Below are positions 34,181 to 48,927 of a stretch of 64,000 nt of DNA, in pieces (the stretch's first letter is position 1; each line of letters opens with the position of its first letter). Position numbers and translations under genes: made by a program. Origin of the DNA: Acanthosoma haemorrhoidale (lineage: Eukaryota; Arthropoda; Insecta; Hemiptera; Acanthosomatidae); assembly GCA_930367205.1 (NCBI GenBank), contig OV884009.1, positions 88,247,189-88,311,188 of the forward strand, written 5' to 3'. The notes under the pieces were generated by a model. The model did not search any database, was not told where the DNA came from, and was given only the letters and a program-made list of their open reading frames with translations.

Positions 34181-37100
34181 CTGAAAATTAATGTGTGATT
34201 TATTGATTATGATAATAGGACATCAAAAGTTAATATTCAAAAACAATTCAGATATAATTTGGTGTTGTGTGATAACATAGAATCATAACAATAATATTAA
34301 AAGTTCAGTTTAAAAGGATGCCTATTGAATGTATGTTAATAGAAAGCTATGGATTTCAATTATAATAATAAATGTTCGAATGATGTACCCATGTTACTAA
34401 TCACCCCATGTCAGCTGTCTGTGAAAACGGAGGCATGGGTGTTTGTTTTAACCCTTGCCTTCCAATGTCCAAAATGTGGTAAGTTGGTTTCGATTAGTTC
34501 TCTTCAGTGCCTTATTTAGTTATATTTTCATTATTAGTACTTTTGTTCAGACGGTGGTTGTTTATGGCTAATTTTTGAGCAAAGCGGGTTTGGTGCTAAC
34601 TCAATAAGTGGAAAGACTGTCCGGAATATTGGGCAAGCACATAAACCAACAAATTTAGGAACATTTCCACTATCCCGGACCACTTCTCAAGGTTTAGAAG
34701 GGAAAGTGATGTCAAATAAGATTGAAAACGATTTCACGAATTAACGTATAGTCAGCACTATTTTATCCCTGCACTGCAGCGTTACCGTTATTTCTTTCCC
34801 TGATGAAAAAAGGAATGAAGGTGACTGGAAAAAAATCTCTCATGGTCAAATATTATAAAGTATCATGGAGATTAGAGTTTGTTGGAAAATCCCTTTTGTA
34901 ACTTTGATATTGTCAGTAACAGTTACTGTTTCTAAGTTTCATAGCTTCGATTCTCACAATTAAATGCACTTTTCAGGTCAATAAAAGCCACAGTTTTTTT
35001 TACATTTATTTAATTGTTTTTGGATTAGGGAGCTTTTAACAAAAATATTTTCAACACAGCTGCGATGAGCGCATCATCAGACCGAACCGTAAGCATGTTT
35101 AATAAAATCCGAGAAAAAAGTAAGAAATAAGAGGCACTTCATCAGTGATATGAGTCATTAATTTGTTTGTGTAACATTATGCTTGTTTTGCGCGGTCACT
35201 CCGTCAGGGACGTTGTTTATTAATGTATCATTATAGTTTTTTGTTTTAATAAGATTTATTTGTCCCCCAAGCAATAGCTTTTTACGGTTGTGTCTTCAAA
35301 CTTGCATGCTCAAATGTTTGCACGCTTTTAAACTATTAATTGTAATTTAGCAAAATATCTGAGCCAAACCATGACATTTTATTTGTTCTTAATTTGTAAG
35401 AAAAGCATTTAATTAATAACATTTCTAAGTAGCAAATTTGAAGACCACAAGAATAATTCTATTATATGTTTTACCAATAATATTATTTTGCAAATAATAT
35501 TTTGAATCCAGGGAGTATTTCATTGTCGTTTCGAAATCAAGAGTTTGGTCTTTTTCCATTTGATCTAAGCGTGAGACATCTTTTATTATTATGGTTGATT
35601 TTTTTTTAATGTATCCAATTTAATACAGAGTGTTATTAAAAATAGATAAAAATATTTTACCCACAAGTCTTGTATGGAGTTTATAGTAAATCGTGGTCAA
35701 TGACACTATTAACAATTTTACTAATATATATAGCAATTAACTACTTTAGTTCGACAATTCAATATAAGAAATGAGTTTAGCTCAATAAATTCAAAAAATA
35801 TTTTATCTGTGGTTTTGTCCAAGATATATATAGTTGGTAAGTGAAAACTGCGTATTATTTAATAATTCTGGCGAGCGCTTGCACAAATTTTAAATACTGC
35901 GATTCAGATCACTACCAATAATAAGGGGTATACCATAATGGTTTATTTTAATGCAATTCAGCCGTATTTTAAAATTGTGCATGGATAAATTCATGTGTGA
36001 ACCAGGTCTAATATACAACATGCAAAATATTCATTTAAAATTTTATAGAGGATTCTTGGACATGGTCGTCGCTTGATATAGACGCATCATAAAAACTAGC
36101 TAATGCACCTGAGCCGTATTTATTGGTTTTATTAACGGTGATAAAAGCACTCTGTACTGAACTGAAGTCGAGGGTTTTCTCTTAAAGTATCGATTCCAGT
36201 AAGTACCTCTCGAAATTTATCTTGCAATAGGTACGTCCTAAATTTCGTTATATACATTTCAAAAAATACATTTTATTTTATGATTGATTTAATGTTTGAT
36301 CGGTGCAAATAAAAATAAAACAGAAAGGCGGTAGCCTAAGGACCTGTAGATCCTTATATCAACTAGTATAGGTCGACGAATCCTTGAGTTATGTTATATG
36401 GTGTAGTAAACTTAACTAACCCTTTCCCAACATTTTACAAGTATTTTAAAAACCCACGTGGGTTCCCGCTCCGCACTCGGACCATCAACGATATTGTTTC
36501 CGTTACTTTTAACGTCTTTAGTTCCGTTTATATGAAATTTCAAACATTTTTGAAATTCCGTTGAAATTAAAATTTCAATGGAAAAATGGCAAGGTCATTT
36601 ATGTTTGGATCAATTAGTTCATATTTACTTGTTGTTCATATCGTACGTTCAACGAAGTGCTGTCTACGTTTTTACAGAGAGAAGGATCAAGTATTTAGCG
36701 TCATTTTATTTAAAATTATATCATTTTTATAATTAAATATAATTAAAATGTAGATTGATGGAAAAACGTAGATACTATGCACCTCTGTTGGTGGAAAGCC
36801 TCCTTACCACGTCAAGGTCGAGATGCCTCAAGGAGGTTTGTCTATTTTTACGGGATAGATGTTAACCGATGATTGTTGAATATTCTATTACATTTAGGGT
36901 GCTTTCAACATCTTTAATTAATCGATTTTCAAACCAAATTTAAAACGGATATAATTGTGCGTTTTATTTCCTACACTTACTCATATGTCTGGTGGTGCAT
37001 CTTTCTGTAATGGCTTTATTATGGCGCATATAAGACAATGTTGTATTGGTAGAGTGTATTGGATAATTTGAATATTTTGGAGCTCGTTATTTTGTAATAA

Positions 37101-38177
37101 ACGGATGTAGGTAGTCTATTTAATATGGCCTATTTTTGGGTGGCTTATGAGCACTTCCTTCCTTTAAACCTTGCAGATTAAGATGCTCCAAGACTGTACC
37201 ATTTCCTTTATTTCCTCCAACTTCCTGGGTGTGCTTGCAGCTCTCATTTAATGTGATACTTATTTTTCAGAGGGACCTTCTTGATTTATTAAATATGGCG
37301 AGACCATGTCCCGGTAACACAAATTCCTCCTTAGCTACCATCATATTTGGTGTAATTCCTATACGGTGGAGTAAACTACCTTCCTTTTTTTAACGCTTGA
37401 GCAATGTGATATATTCATGTATATGTAAAATGCTCGGGGTTTCAGAAACCAAATTGCTTAAATTTTTAATGCACTAAAAAAGCCGAAAACCATTGTGAAT
37501 TTCGCTGTTGGTATGGGCATTGATAGATGTAGCGTTATATTGATGACATTAAATTATACAGTATACCGACTGCATAGGAATTGTAAATTGAATTTGTGTG
37601 TCCAAGAAAACGTTACAACGGCGTGTACTGTTGAGTTTACAGGCGTTAATCCGTCCGCATTTGGTACCGAAGTCCTGGGTAGTTCAGCCACTTTTTTTTA
37701 AGTCGTGTTTTGTATTATATTGGTAGAGTGGATTCTTTGGAACAACTGGAAAAGTCTGGTTCTATGAAAGGTGAATGTTGAATGTTCGTGGGAGAAAAAG
37801 TTTCATGTTGGAGAATGACTGCTGGGATTCGTTTGGTAAGTAGAAATGTGTATTAGAGTTTTTGGTAGAATAGTCTTGAAGTTATATTTGGGAGCAAAAT
37901 ATGAGAATTTTGGATACTGATTGTTCATGTGATTCACTACTAATATTTGTTAAATAAACACTTAAGTTAGGAGCCCTGACAGGGCTTGCTTAGAATGCTT
38001 CCCTCAATGGCCTCATGATACCTACATAATGGATCAAGTAAAGTTTAGTAAAGGGAGATACCCTATGGCGGGTTGCCACTAGGGGAGTGCCTAATCACTA
38101 TAGCCCTGGTGACCCCTGGTGGTAAGTGCGGTTTGTTGTAGTTTATAACATGGACCATGTTCCATGTCGGCGTTAAT

Positions 38178-38861
38178 ATCTGACTCCATTTTATGATGAG
38201 GATGTGTCCCGATAATACACTATGATCAAGAGAAGAGGTATAGAGGTTTCATGAAGAATAAGACAAGTTTTCAGAGTTCGGGTGGGGGCCCGGCAGCGTA
38301 ACAGGTACAAGGCGCCAGAGGGTCTGCAAGGAGGCTGAGTAACAGGGTGACAGACTCAGCGGCGCTGATGAGAGAGTGGGCTGACGAGGAGTCTAAGTGG
38401 CTGCCTTCCAGGGCCATGGGGCCCTGGCGTAAAGAGACACCGAGTAACAGCGGATGAAAAGAGTAGAAGACTGAGTGGGCTTACTTCCAGGGCCCCGGGG
38501 CCATGGCGTAAAGCGACCGAGTAACAGCGGCTGAGGAGATGAGGAGACTGAGAGAGAGTGAGCCAAACGCACTGGTTTAAATATAGTTCCTGCTTGGGGG
38601 GGGGGCTAGGCCGACGTGAGGAAATGCGCACACCTGCCACGAGGTGCGTGACCCCTCGTCCCCTAAAGGACTGTTTTATGGCATGGCTTTTTTTTTTTAT
38701 GGCTGACGGCCGTCGACCCTCTTACCTGCCTTATTTACGACTGCCGGTCCGCGTTTATTGCTAGAAAAAACTTTTACCATGTTTTACATCTAATTACAAT
38801 ACATTATATATGCACCAGAGTACAGGGTGATTTAACACTTATGTAGTTAGTGGTCGCTACA
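38178..38861 (-). repeat. LTR-like repeat, copy 3 (minus)
   Basis: Read on the minus strand it begins TGTAGCGACCAC and has a TATATTTAAA element at 38576-38585. A CT-rich leader is followed by CTATACCTCTTCTCTTGATCA, TATCGGGACACA and ATGGAGTCAGAT (38178-38189). This is the same order as copy 2 at 15069-15795. Within it lies a tandem repeat of about 80 bp. After ATGGAGTCAGAT a frame stays open for about 30 codons and then stops, so no gag survives. The open frames at 38356-38640 and 38558-38764 fall inside this repeat and are not genes. Confidence 0.65.
38397..38552. repeat. Two-copy tandem repeat, about 79 bp
   Basis: The unit carries TTCCAGGGCC, then GGCGTAAAG, then CGAGTAACAGCGG, and occurs twice (TTCCAGGGCC at 38406 and 38485) with modest divergence. 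A weaker partial copy may precede it. It lies in the transcribed, downstream-of-TATA part of LTR-like copy 3 and is absent from copy 2. Confidence 0.8.
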
Positions 38862-40439
38862 CCATATATGAAGGCGTTTTTTTTGACAGCGTAGGGTGTG
38901 ATACTGCTTCCTTGTAATACTATTACTATTTAGTAATACGCTTTGGTAAAGCTTAAATATTTGGACCATATATATAAATGCAAAATATGGATATAAATAT
39001 GGTGGATATTTGGACCAAACGCTTATCTAGTTTAGTATCTTGCAGTTTCAAATTAATTATATTTATACTATATAATCTGTATGTTATTGTGAGATTATTA
39101 AGAAAATGTATTTCCTAAAATAAAATACAGTTCCACAGTCCATTAGAACAGTCAACGTTTAACATTTGTACAATGAGGTCCGTGTCTCGAATCCTCCTGA
39201 GGGTTAACTACAATCAGTTATGATCTAACAATCTGTGTAATTTCATTTATTTAATTTAATTTCATTTAATTTTTTATTTCTGTACGTTTTTTATTTATTC
39301 CATTCACCTTGTTAGATTATTCTTAAATATAATATGTTAGATAAATAGAGGGAAATACTTTTTCAAACTCAGTGGCAAAACGGAAAAAGTGACTTATGAA
39401 AACGCCAACAATACATGATATATGATTGACCGAAATAGATGACATTTTCATGGATAGGAAAAGATCATTTAAAAAATATTTCCCATTTTCTTGGTCATAA
39501 ATTTATTGTCTGATCAGTTGGAGAGGTGATTAAAACAATTAAAAAAACGGCGCTCTATTAATTGAAACAAATAAACCGTAAACAATTTGCTATTTCAATA
39601 AAATGTAAAGATTTTCCCTAGCAATTCCTATTGCATACTTTCCTTTGCACGTTAGGAAAGAGATAATTTCTCCAAGGCTGTTTCGATGAAAAGCCTCACA
39701 CTTGAGGATCGGCAATTAGTATTTGAGAAAATTACGCATACGGCTACCGGGGCTAGTTAGAACTTTGTATTGAACTTAGCTTTGCATTTAGACCACCCCT
39801 AGATATTTTTTCTTCGTATTCTGCATCCTCTGATTTGCTTACATGTTTATGTATATGTATTAATTTATATTTTTACTATATTATTATTATGATTTCATAT
39901 TAGCGAGTATGAAAATAGGAAACACTAGAACAATAATCGAGTTAATTGAGCATGGATCAACCAGTAGTTTTTAAACTGTATGGAACTTATTTTATACTAC
40001 GGAACTTAACTTAATTGCAAAAACCGACGCGGGAGACCTTACCTAAAAGAGGTAGCATTCCTCTGTCTGATAGGAGCCCAACTACTGTTTGAGCAAAGCG
40101 ATTAGGAACCGGTGTTTTAGCCTTGTAGCTGCGCTCAGGTAGTACAAGGGACCCGACTGTTCTCTATACAACCCTCTTATCGCCTAGCATCGCCTCCACT
40201 GATTGACATCATCACACTGTGAATGAAAGGTCCCGGCAGAGATAACACCATCGCTGCTACCAGCTCTGAGAGAAGCGTTCTCTTTTCTCTGAACTGAATA
40301 CCCGAATTATTTTTTACATGCACGCACGTTTAGTAATACTACAGTACTATCTATGTAAACAACTTTTAATGATAAATAAATTGTCAATAAAGGCAGTCGC
40401 CAGGGGCGCTCACATGTGGGTCCAAGCACACTCAATCCT

Positions 40440-41745
40440 CATTGGTTCGGGCAGGCAACTACCTGGCTATGTGACCGTCAGTCAACACCCCTAGCCGGAG
40501 CATGTTTGTATCACCGAAGCAGCTCAAGGCGATTCTTCGCCGGTGTCAGGGAAACTGAGCACCAGGGCAAGACGGGATACAAACAGTCAAACAAATGCCA
40601 AGGAGAGGGATAGTACAACTCGCAAACTTATACAACTCTTGTATAATATTGTGGCATTTTCCTGACAAATGGAAACAAGCCATCTTGTTTCCATTACTCA
40701 AGCCAGGAAAGAGCGGAGTTCACCCAGCCCACTGCCACCCGATCAGCTTGCTACCGCAAATGGGGAAAATTTTAGGGAAAATTCTATTTAATTATCTCAA
40801 AAATTACTGCGTGGAAAATGACATCATTCCGCCAGAACAGAATGGATTTCAATCCAGTCTGAGCACAGAACATCCCCTTCTAAAGCAGAAGCTAGCCCCA
40901 ACTAGAATAGAAACAGCCACGGCCATGATTTCGATAGACTGCACTCAAGCATTCGACTCCCACGGGACACTGTATCAAATGCTCTGTGACCAGGAATGCC
41001 CGGAGCAACTATATTCAATTCTGGCTAGCTTCCTGAACAACCGATCGATGTGGGTGCGGGTGGGTGATAGCTTCTGATAGCTGTGCCACTGACCTGTGGA
41101 GTACCCCAAGGAGCCGTGTTATCCCATGGAGATTGGGGAGACTCAATATCTCTGTAAACGCGGGTAAGACTGACTGCGTAATTTTCTCTTTCCAAATTGG
41201 AAAAAGTACACTGCCTACTACTTACACAGTAGGAACGCAGCAAAACCCACTAGCCAACAACCTAGTACATCTGGGCATTAAAATGGATAGACACCTCCGT
41301 TTTAGTAACCATTTTGCGAGGAAGTTGAAGCAAACTCGCACGAAGTCTTACCGGCTTACGAATTTATTGACTTCCCCCAATTTATCACTGCGCCTAAAGC
41401 TCATGATCTATAAGAGTGTGCTCAGGCCTGCTCTGCTGTATGGTGCACCGCTTTTTCGTCATCTGGCGTAAACGACAGCTCGGCGACTCCAACAATTCCA
41501 AAACGGTATATTGATGAAAGTGGTCAGACATACTTCATTCGAGCAACGGAGCAACAGTGAGCTTTATGACGAGGTCTTTGATCTGCCTACGGTGGATGAA
41601 TTCATTCAACGTAGACATATCAAATCTTTCGACTCACTACAGTACTTGACAAACCGGGTGTTTAGCACGAAAACCCCCGCTCCGTTCCCCATATCGATGG
41701 AAGGACACTGTCGAGGCAGGAACGCTTTAGTCTTTAGGTTCTAGT
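40440..41745 (+). mobile_element. Jockey-clade LINE fragment, copy B (deleted)
   Basis: Same family as 16080-17800, opposite strand. The frame at 40595-41077 reads PRRGIVQLANLYNSC, then FPDKWKQAILFPLLKPGKSG and ISLLPQMGKILGKILFNYL, then NDIIPPEQNGFQ and MISIDCTQAFDS, the first catalytic-Asp block. After a frameshift it continues with CGVPQGAVLS, but it then jumps straight to LNISVNAGKTD. The segment with the Y/FADD box is therefore missing. GIKMDRHLRFSNHF, LMIYKSVLRPALLYG and LPTVDEFIQRRHIKSF follow, ending near a TAG at 41743. ORF1 and most of the endonuclease are absent (5' truncated). Confidence 0.85.
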
Positions 41746-41869
41746 TTTTAAGTTTTAGTTTGTAAGTTTCCCTTTTTGTAATCCGAAGGTGAGTATGCAG
41801 CAATCCTAGCCGGAGATAACCCGAATGTTTTTTAACCATAATCCGACATTTGTTAACTTGAAAAGCTCC

Positions 41870-42230
41870 TAAAAATGCAGCTGCGAGGAGCCAATACACA
41901 TTCTCTCTCCTTTCTAACCCCTTACATGGAAATTCGTCGCTAATAGTCTCCACATCTCTCCTCGTTGATTCTCCCGGTTTCTACTCTTGGAAGGGACCCC
42001 TCCTCGTGGACGACGACGAGTGGCACCACAACCTTCCAAGTGGCATTCCCACCACGGTATAGTCTGCTTCTACTTCGGTTCACATTCGTCTTTGAAATCG
42101 GGTCGCTTTTCGCATACTATTAGATTCCGGGTTTGAATTCGTGGTAAATTTAAGACCACACAAAATTCCTGTACCTCTACCTCTTCTGCTGATCTCCGTA
42201 GACTGTCAGGATACACTTCGATATGGAGTT
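41870..42230 (+). repeat. LTR-like repeat, partial copy 4 (plus)
   Basis: Aligns by eye with the 3' half of copy 2: CCTCGTGGACGACGACG, TAGTCTGCTTCTACTTCGGTTCACATTCG, TTAGATTCCGGGTTTGAATTCGTGG, ACCACACAAA, GTACCTCTACCTCTTCTGCTGA, TGTCAGGATACA and a partial ATATGGAGT (near 42225). The TATA half is missing. It lies directly after LINE copy B. The long minus-strand open frame at 42070-42579 is antisense to it and is not a gene. Confidence 0.6.
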
Positions 42231-44897
42231 CTATAAATAAACATAACCCTGGCCGAAGCCGAGGATCGCCTAGACAAACGACGCCTATTCTTCCACCAGG
42301 ATTAGGTGATTGACCCCCCCGGTGGCCACCGACATCTATCATCAAACATCTCAGTAGGGAGTGTAATGGGCAAGTATTTTTTTGGAACAAACAGTGTCGA
42401 GCGAGAAGGCAACTGTATACTATCTGTTTATTCATCATTTGTGACCCGAGATAATTTCCCAGGTCTATGTTTGTCGTGGTCAAATTATACCTCCATAATA
42501 TAAATATATATATAAGCTTTTCATAATTCCAAAAGTTTAGATGAGCCACGCGGGATAGCTGGCAGATACTTATTAACAATCCTGGATAAAAATATCTTCA
42601 AGGAGCTAGGCTGCCTTGCAAACACGTGCTATTGATTCCTTCACCTTCTATGTCAAGCAGGAGGATGAAGGACATGCTGGTGACAGTACTAGGAAATTCC
42701 AGATAGGATTTCGTAATGATAGTGACCTGCTCGCTGGTAACTCGTGATAGAATTCATTAAAACAGCTCCGAATCCAATTTTAATATCCATGAACAGGGAC
42801 CAGAATTTTATAAAAAATATTTCACTCAACAAGTACCCTTTTTAGTTGCTCAATATCTCAATTAAAGTAAATCTAACCTCTTCTGGTTTCTCTATAATAA
42901 AGTGCGGTTTTACTTTTCTGAAGCGCTGAGAAGTCAGAAAATATGAACATTTTGTTATTAAAAACCCGTTATATGTTAATATTAATAATATGTAATAATA
43001 ACATATTAATAATATGTTAGTAAAATGCCGTTATTTCAAAATATCCCTGTTGGTGTAAACCAAACGCAAACTCTTAAAAGGCGGGTGAGATATTCACTGG
43101 CATTTCATAATACAGTATTAAAGAAAAAAAGGCAATTAAGATGTACAGCTTGGTTAAGGTATTGGCGAAACTTAATACAATCGCCGCCCTTGGTTAAATT
43201 TTTTAGCGTCAAATGAAAACGTAGAAAACCTGTGATAAGAAGTGACAGAAGCTCATGAACTTCACATCTGTTATACTCGTTATACAAAGTATCCTGTTTT
43301 CCAGGACGAAAATGGGCATGGTTACCTGGAGGACCCAACCTAGTTTGGTTGCAAACCTCATCAAAAGTTCTTGGCAAAAAACATTATTGTTGAGTGTAAG
43401 ATGATACAAAAGTATAGACTAGAAACACCAGAATGAGAACATAGACAAATCTTACAAAAAATACTTTAAACCATGCAAGGAGAAGATTTGATCCATCTAG
43501 TTTGAAGGACCTTTATCACTGCACAGCCCACCTTACAGAAATTCGATGAGGAACATCTCAGAACGAAATGATTGCGGTAGCTTTATACGGCAGATGGTCA
43601 GCGGAAAACATATATCAATTATATATTTCTGAAGTGACTAATGGATTTTAATTAGAGCACCTAGGACACTTTATTCTGAGGAAGAATGTCTCTAGGCAGT
43701 AAGCCACAAAAACCAAGAATATAACAAAATTATCCAACGTTCTGCCAGAAACGTTTGTAAATTGAACCGAAGAGATAGGAGAAAGACTCATTCAAGGAAG
43801 AAAAGAGATAGGGAATGGAGGAACTTAGTAATGAATATCAAATTATTATAACATTTATATTGTAAAAGACTATGTTTTGCATAGTTTAGTTAGGGAGACT
43901 TATTCAACATTTAAAATACACTGGCGATGATGTGTGAACGTATGTGTAAATGAAAATAAAACCAAGAACAACCTCTACATTGACGTGGTATGGTTTATTA
44001 AGCAGGGCATGTTACAGAGGCAGTGAGATCCCTGAGAAAATGAAGAAGCTGCACGGAACAAAGAGATTTCGAAAGCCAAGGGTGAAATACCTGGGTATAG
44101 TTTGGCACCGGAGAAATGCACCAACAGACCGTGCCAACGAGAAATTTTGGAGGAAGCCCGCACTTGGTAACGGGTTAGCGTACCGGATCAGTAAGTAAGT
44201 TAAGACTAGACTACATATAATAAATAAGTATTTTTAAGCGTTTCGTTGTGGCTACGAAAAAGTTACGGACACCATCATAATGATTTTTTGTAATTATAGG
44301 CTACTGAAGTCACAACACCTAATGCACAATACTAATTAGGAAGTAGAGATAATATTTAATACGCTCCTCATTATGATACGAAAATATTAATTTTTTAATT
44401 GCCAATTAGTTCATGAATGACTTATTATTATAATTCACGCAATTACATTTATTTTTAGCATCGCTAGGGCAACAAATAGAGCTAGTACAGAAAATATCAT
44501 GCCACTACGTCAAATATGAGTTTAGTTAAAGTTGCGATACGAATTGTATATATTTTGGTTAGAAATAAAAAGTAAAAATTTCATATTATTAAATTCCCTA
44601 ATCAATATAATACAAAATTATTTATTCTAATTAATGACACTTGGTCAGGTTTTATGGAGATGAGAATGAGTTTTTCTGTTGTCGGATCATTATTGAAACC
44701 TTCATGTAAAATTTTATCCCTTTAGGTTGAACAGAAGACTTACAATAACCAGGGTCAATAGACAAACAGGCAAACGCAGGAGTTACAATATATGTGATCA
44801 TTGATACCATGGGATTCTTATTAAGGGTAAGCCTTTTTATCATGCGTTGGTGATAAACCTTAAATTCTGACTGGGTATTGGATGGATAAATATCATA

Positions 44898-44980
44898 ACA
44901 ATACCTAAAATACCTAATACAAAATAAAATACCTCAATACAATACTTAGGTACCTCAATACAATACCCAAAATAATAAAC
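44898..44980. repeat. Short AATACCT/CAATAC repeat array
   Basis: Several imperfect copies of AATACCTCAATAC-like units in tandem. Confidence 0.6.
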
Positions 44981-46288
44981 GTACAAGTGAACTAGGAAGA
45001 CGTAAGAAAAAAACAAACATAAAAAATCGGGTACAATTATGCATAATTATGCCTGTTAAATGATAAAAGTGAATTATTTACTTACAATTACTTAATACTT
45101 AAAACTGGTTACTTTTTAAGATAAACACACTCGATTGGATGTAGAAAATTCTCCATCCACAGCGACATCAACTAAATTTGTAAGAGAAAAGTCACCATTT
45201 CGACACGAATCCGACGTCGGCGAGCAATTTTATTGCAATAACTAACGATGCTATCTACTTCACTGCGTGTCAAATTATTCGTTATATACTGACTACAATT
45301 ACTTTACTTAAACTGAAGCTGCATAACAATGAAATGAGTATGAATTGATTTGACGAATTGCCCAGGTGGATTTCGATTCTCGAAGGGCCATACAACATCA
45401 AGGTAACAGAACCCACCGACTGTAAAGTTCTTCAAGTTAGATGTGTATTATTAATATTTTCACTTTTATAGTTTTCTTTAAACGTTTTTAATACTTAAGA
45501 ATATCCGGATTAAATTGGGATCTCGTAAACGTTTTTATTTTTCTTAGAACTCGTTGCGGTTACAAAAAGTCGATAGTTATAATTTAGAAAGTTTACTGTA
45601 ATAATAATAATATGCAATATTATAAGTGATATTTGATTTTTGTCGCTTTACCGTATACATAGCTACCACACAACATATAGGGATGCACTAAGCTTAGGTA
45701 TAGGAGCTTCCAGGTGGAAAGCAAGTGGAAGACAAAGGTCCTTGGCATTTATTATACGCGGTTCTAGTCACTCCTTGTCATTCATTATTATATTTAGGTT
45801 ATCAAATTAAAGATACCGTCTTACTAGTAACACATGTTGAGGCTATGTGCATACTATAATTAAGTAAAAGCATTTAATGTGTTATCAAAAGTGTATTCGC
45901 TATATTTTTGCAATCCCAGTTTCATACAGAGGAATAGTATTTTGCATGAAAGTTTTACTTGAGATTCGAAAAATAAAAGCAATGAAGAAATCATAAAACT
46001 ATAAAAGGTCACTTATTATCAATTAATTATGATTAAAAATTAAATATTTTCCTATCATATTATGAAGGGTATTAAATTAAAGAACTCCACGTTCAGATTA
46101 ATAATAATACAAATGTATTATATGTTAGGATTTAGAGGACTCAGTTACGAAACCCGCAATTGTGTGATGGATAACACTTGACTTTAATTTACATTTAATT
46201 CCAAGGCATAATACGCGCTTATATAGTGATGATGCTTATATAAATCCCCCGATTTATGCTACAATTAGAAATATTTGTATCAACTTAC

Positions 46289-46435
46289 GATCTTTGGTTT
46301 AAATGGTGGTTTCAATCGACGGCTCTCCAAAGCTTCCCAGTCCATATCTTTAAAAAAACTGTGAGTTCTTATAGCTTGTTCTCCTCCTTGGACACCAACA
46401 CACCCAAGCCGCTTACTTGGATTTTTTGTCATGAA
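46289..46435 (-). CDS. Novel protein kinase C, exon with kinase end
   Basis: Forty-nine codons, phase 0 at both ends, between the acceptor TTCAG and donor GTAAGT. It starts [11 protein letters not shown], the arginine-containing motif of subdomain XI that closes the kinase fold. It continues with [20 protein letters not shown], the start of the AGC-kinase extension that leads to the V5 tail. Confidence 0.97.
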
Positions 46436-47752
<1,317 letters not shown>

Positions 47753-48479
47753 TCAAATATGAATGAAAATAGGAATAAATTTAAATACTGCAATATGAGT
47801 GGGCCTGATAGGTGAACAATATCTTGTACTGTAATATAAATATTACTGCCTAAGTATAAATGTTTAATTATATATATTTTTAAATATATCCTCCCTCCTT
47901 TGCAGACAAATACTTGTCTTTTTAAGAAAATTACGAAGTATAATTACGAATACGGTTTGAATTCATTAAATTCTTCTACCAGTTGTCCCCCAGAATTTCA
48001 CGTAAGACAAAAAAAAAAGCTGAGGCAATAGAATAGAATAGAAACAAAACTGTATTCGGAGAAAAAGTCATTAGTGCTCAGATGACAAATTCACATTTGG
48101 AAAATTAAAAAACCTATTACATCATAACAAAATTTAGGAAAAGAATTGACTAGTTAATTTAGGAAACATAAATTTAATTGATCATCAAGAAATATTTAAT
48201 GGTAATCCAAAATACTGAACAAGCGAAGTCATAATTTAGTGAGAGTTTACTAAACCTGCCCTGGTCTTCTCAGACCAGAACCAAGAGGTGTGTCTACAAC
48301 GTGGTGACTTTATGAAATATGCTTTACTTTGTAAATCATCATTTTCTGAAAAAACAAGAAATTATATCTTCGAATCCATTAACCCAACATATTCGGGTCT
48401 GTGTTGGGATTCAATGCCTATAATAATTAATGGCCAGCCAACTTTTACTTCAGGTAAACAACCATCCTTTTGCTTTATT

Positions 48480-48770
48480 CTAGTATGAGAAGTGAAGCTC
48501 CTTTCTAATTCTCAGAGAAAATTTAATCGATTGATGAAAAATTTTGTTGTTGGGGTCGTTCGAACGATAAGCCTTAGATAGACGATTATGCCCCACCACC
48601 ATATTTACCAAAATGCATGGCCTTGATTTAGGGTCCAGTTTTTTTCGGTGTGCATCCGGATTGTGTGCAGAGGTTTTCGCAGCCAAATACCTTCATATAT
48701 CTCATAGGTTTTCTACCTGACCACATTTCCAAATCATAAGATTTGGAACAGTTGCAGGTCTCCAGATTTG
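48480..48770 (-). pseudogene. Ty1/copia integrase-end relic
   Basis: On the minus strand, in two frames, GRKP..Y..VFGCENLC is followed by HRKKLDPKSRPCILVNM and SKAYRSNDPNNKIFHQSI. This follows the known copia sequence just after the integrase core: GxKPxxxHLRVFGCxAY..., KLDPKSRxCIFVGY, KAYRxxDPxxxKI. Frameshifts show it is dead. It probably belongs with the zinc-knuckle fragment just upstream on the same strand. Confidence 0.75.
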
Positions 48771-48927
48771 TCAGTGATCATTTTCTCACTTTTGGCGGTA
48801 GTGATGCTCAATCAAGTAGATTTTTTTGGATTGGTCAACTGACTTGGAAATAACATAGAAAGCAGTGAGCCATGCATGGTTATTTGAGCTTTGGTTCTTT
48901 CGTAGTCACAGTTTCGTGCACTATGTC

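Larger units (their letters stand above)
34181..46288 (-). other. Kinase intron 6 (12.1 kb)
   Basis: Begins with donor ATC|GTAAGT at its high end and ends with TTCAG at its low end. It contains the LTR-like unit at 38178-38861, LINE copy B at 40440-41745 and an LTR-like fragment at 41870-42230. It also holds less AT-rich stretches with short open frames that I could not assign (36780-37330, 42540-42720, 43025-44200). Confidence 0.9.

Noticed and set aside
38356..38764. Open frames rich in Pro, Arg and Leu on both strands
   Set aside because: They fall inside LTR-like copy 3 and its tandem repeat, and are not conserved in copy 2.
42070..42579. A 169-residue minus-strand open frame
   Set aside because: It lies antisense to LTR-like copy 4 and its composition follows the repeat, not a protein.
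43950..44198. Basic plus-strand open frame in kinase intron 6
   Set aside because: No family resemblance and no credible splice sites. It is probably repeat-derived.
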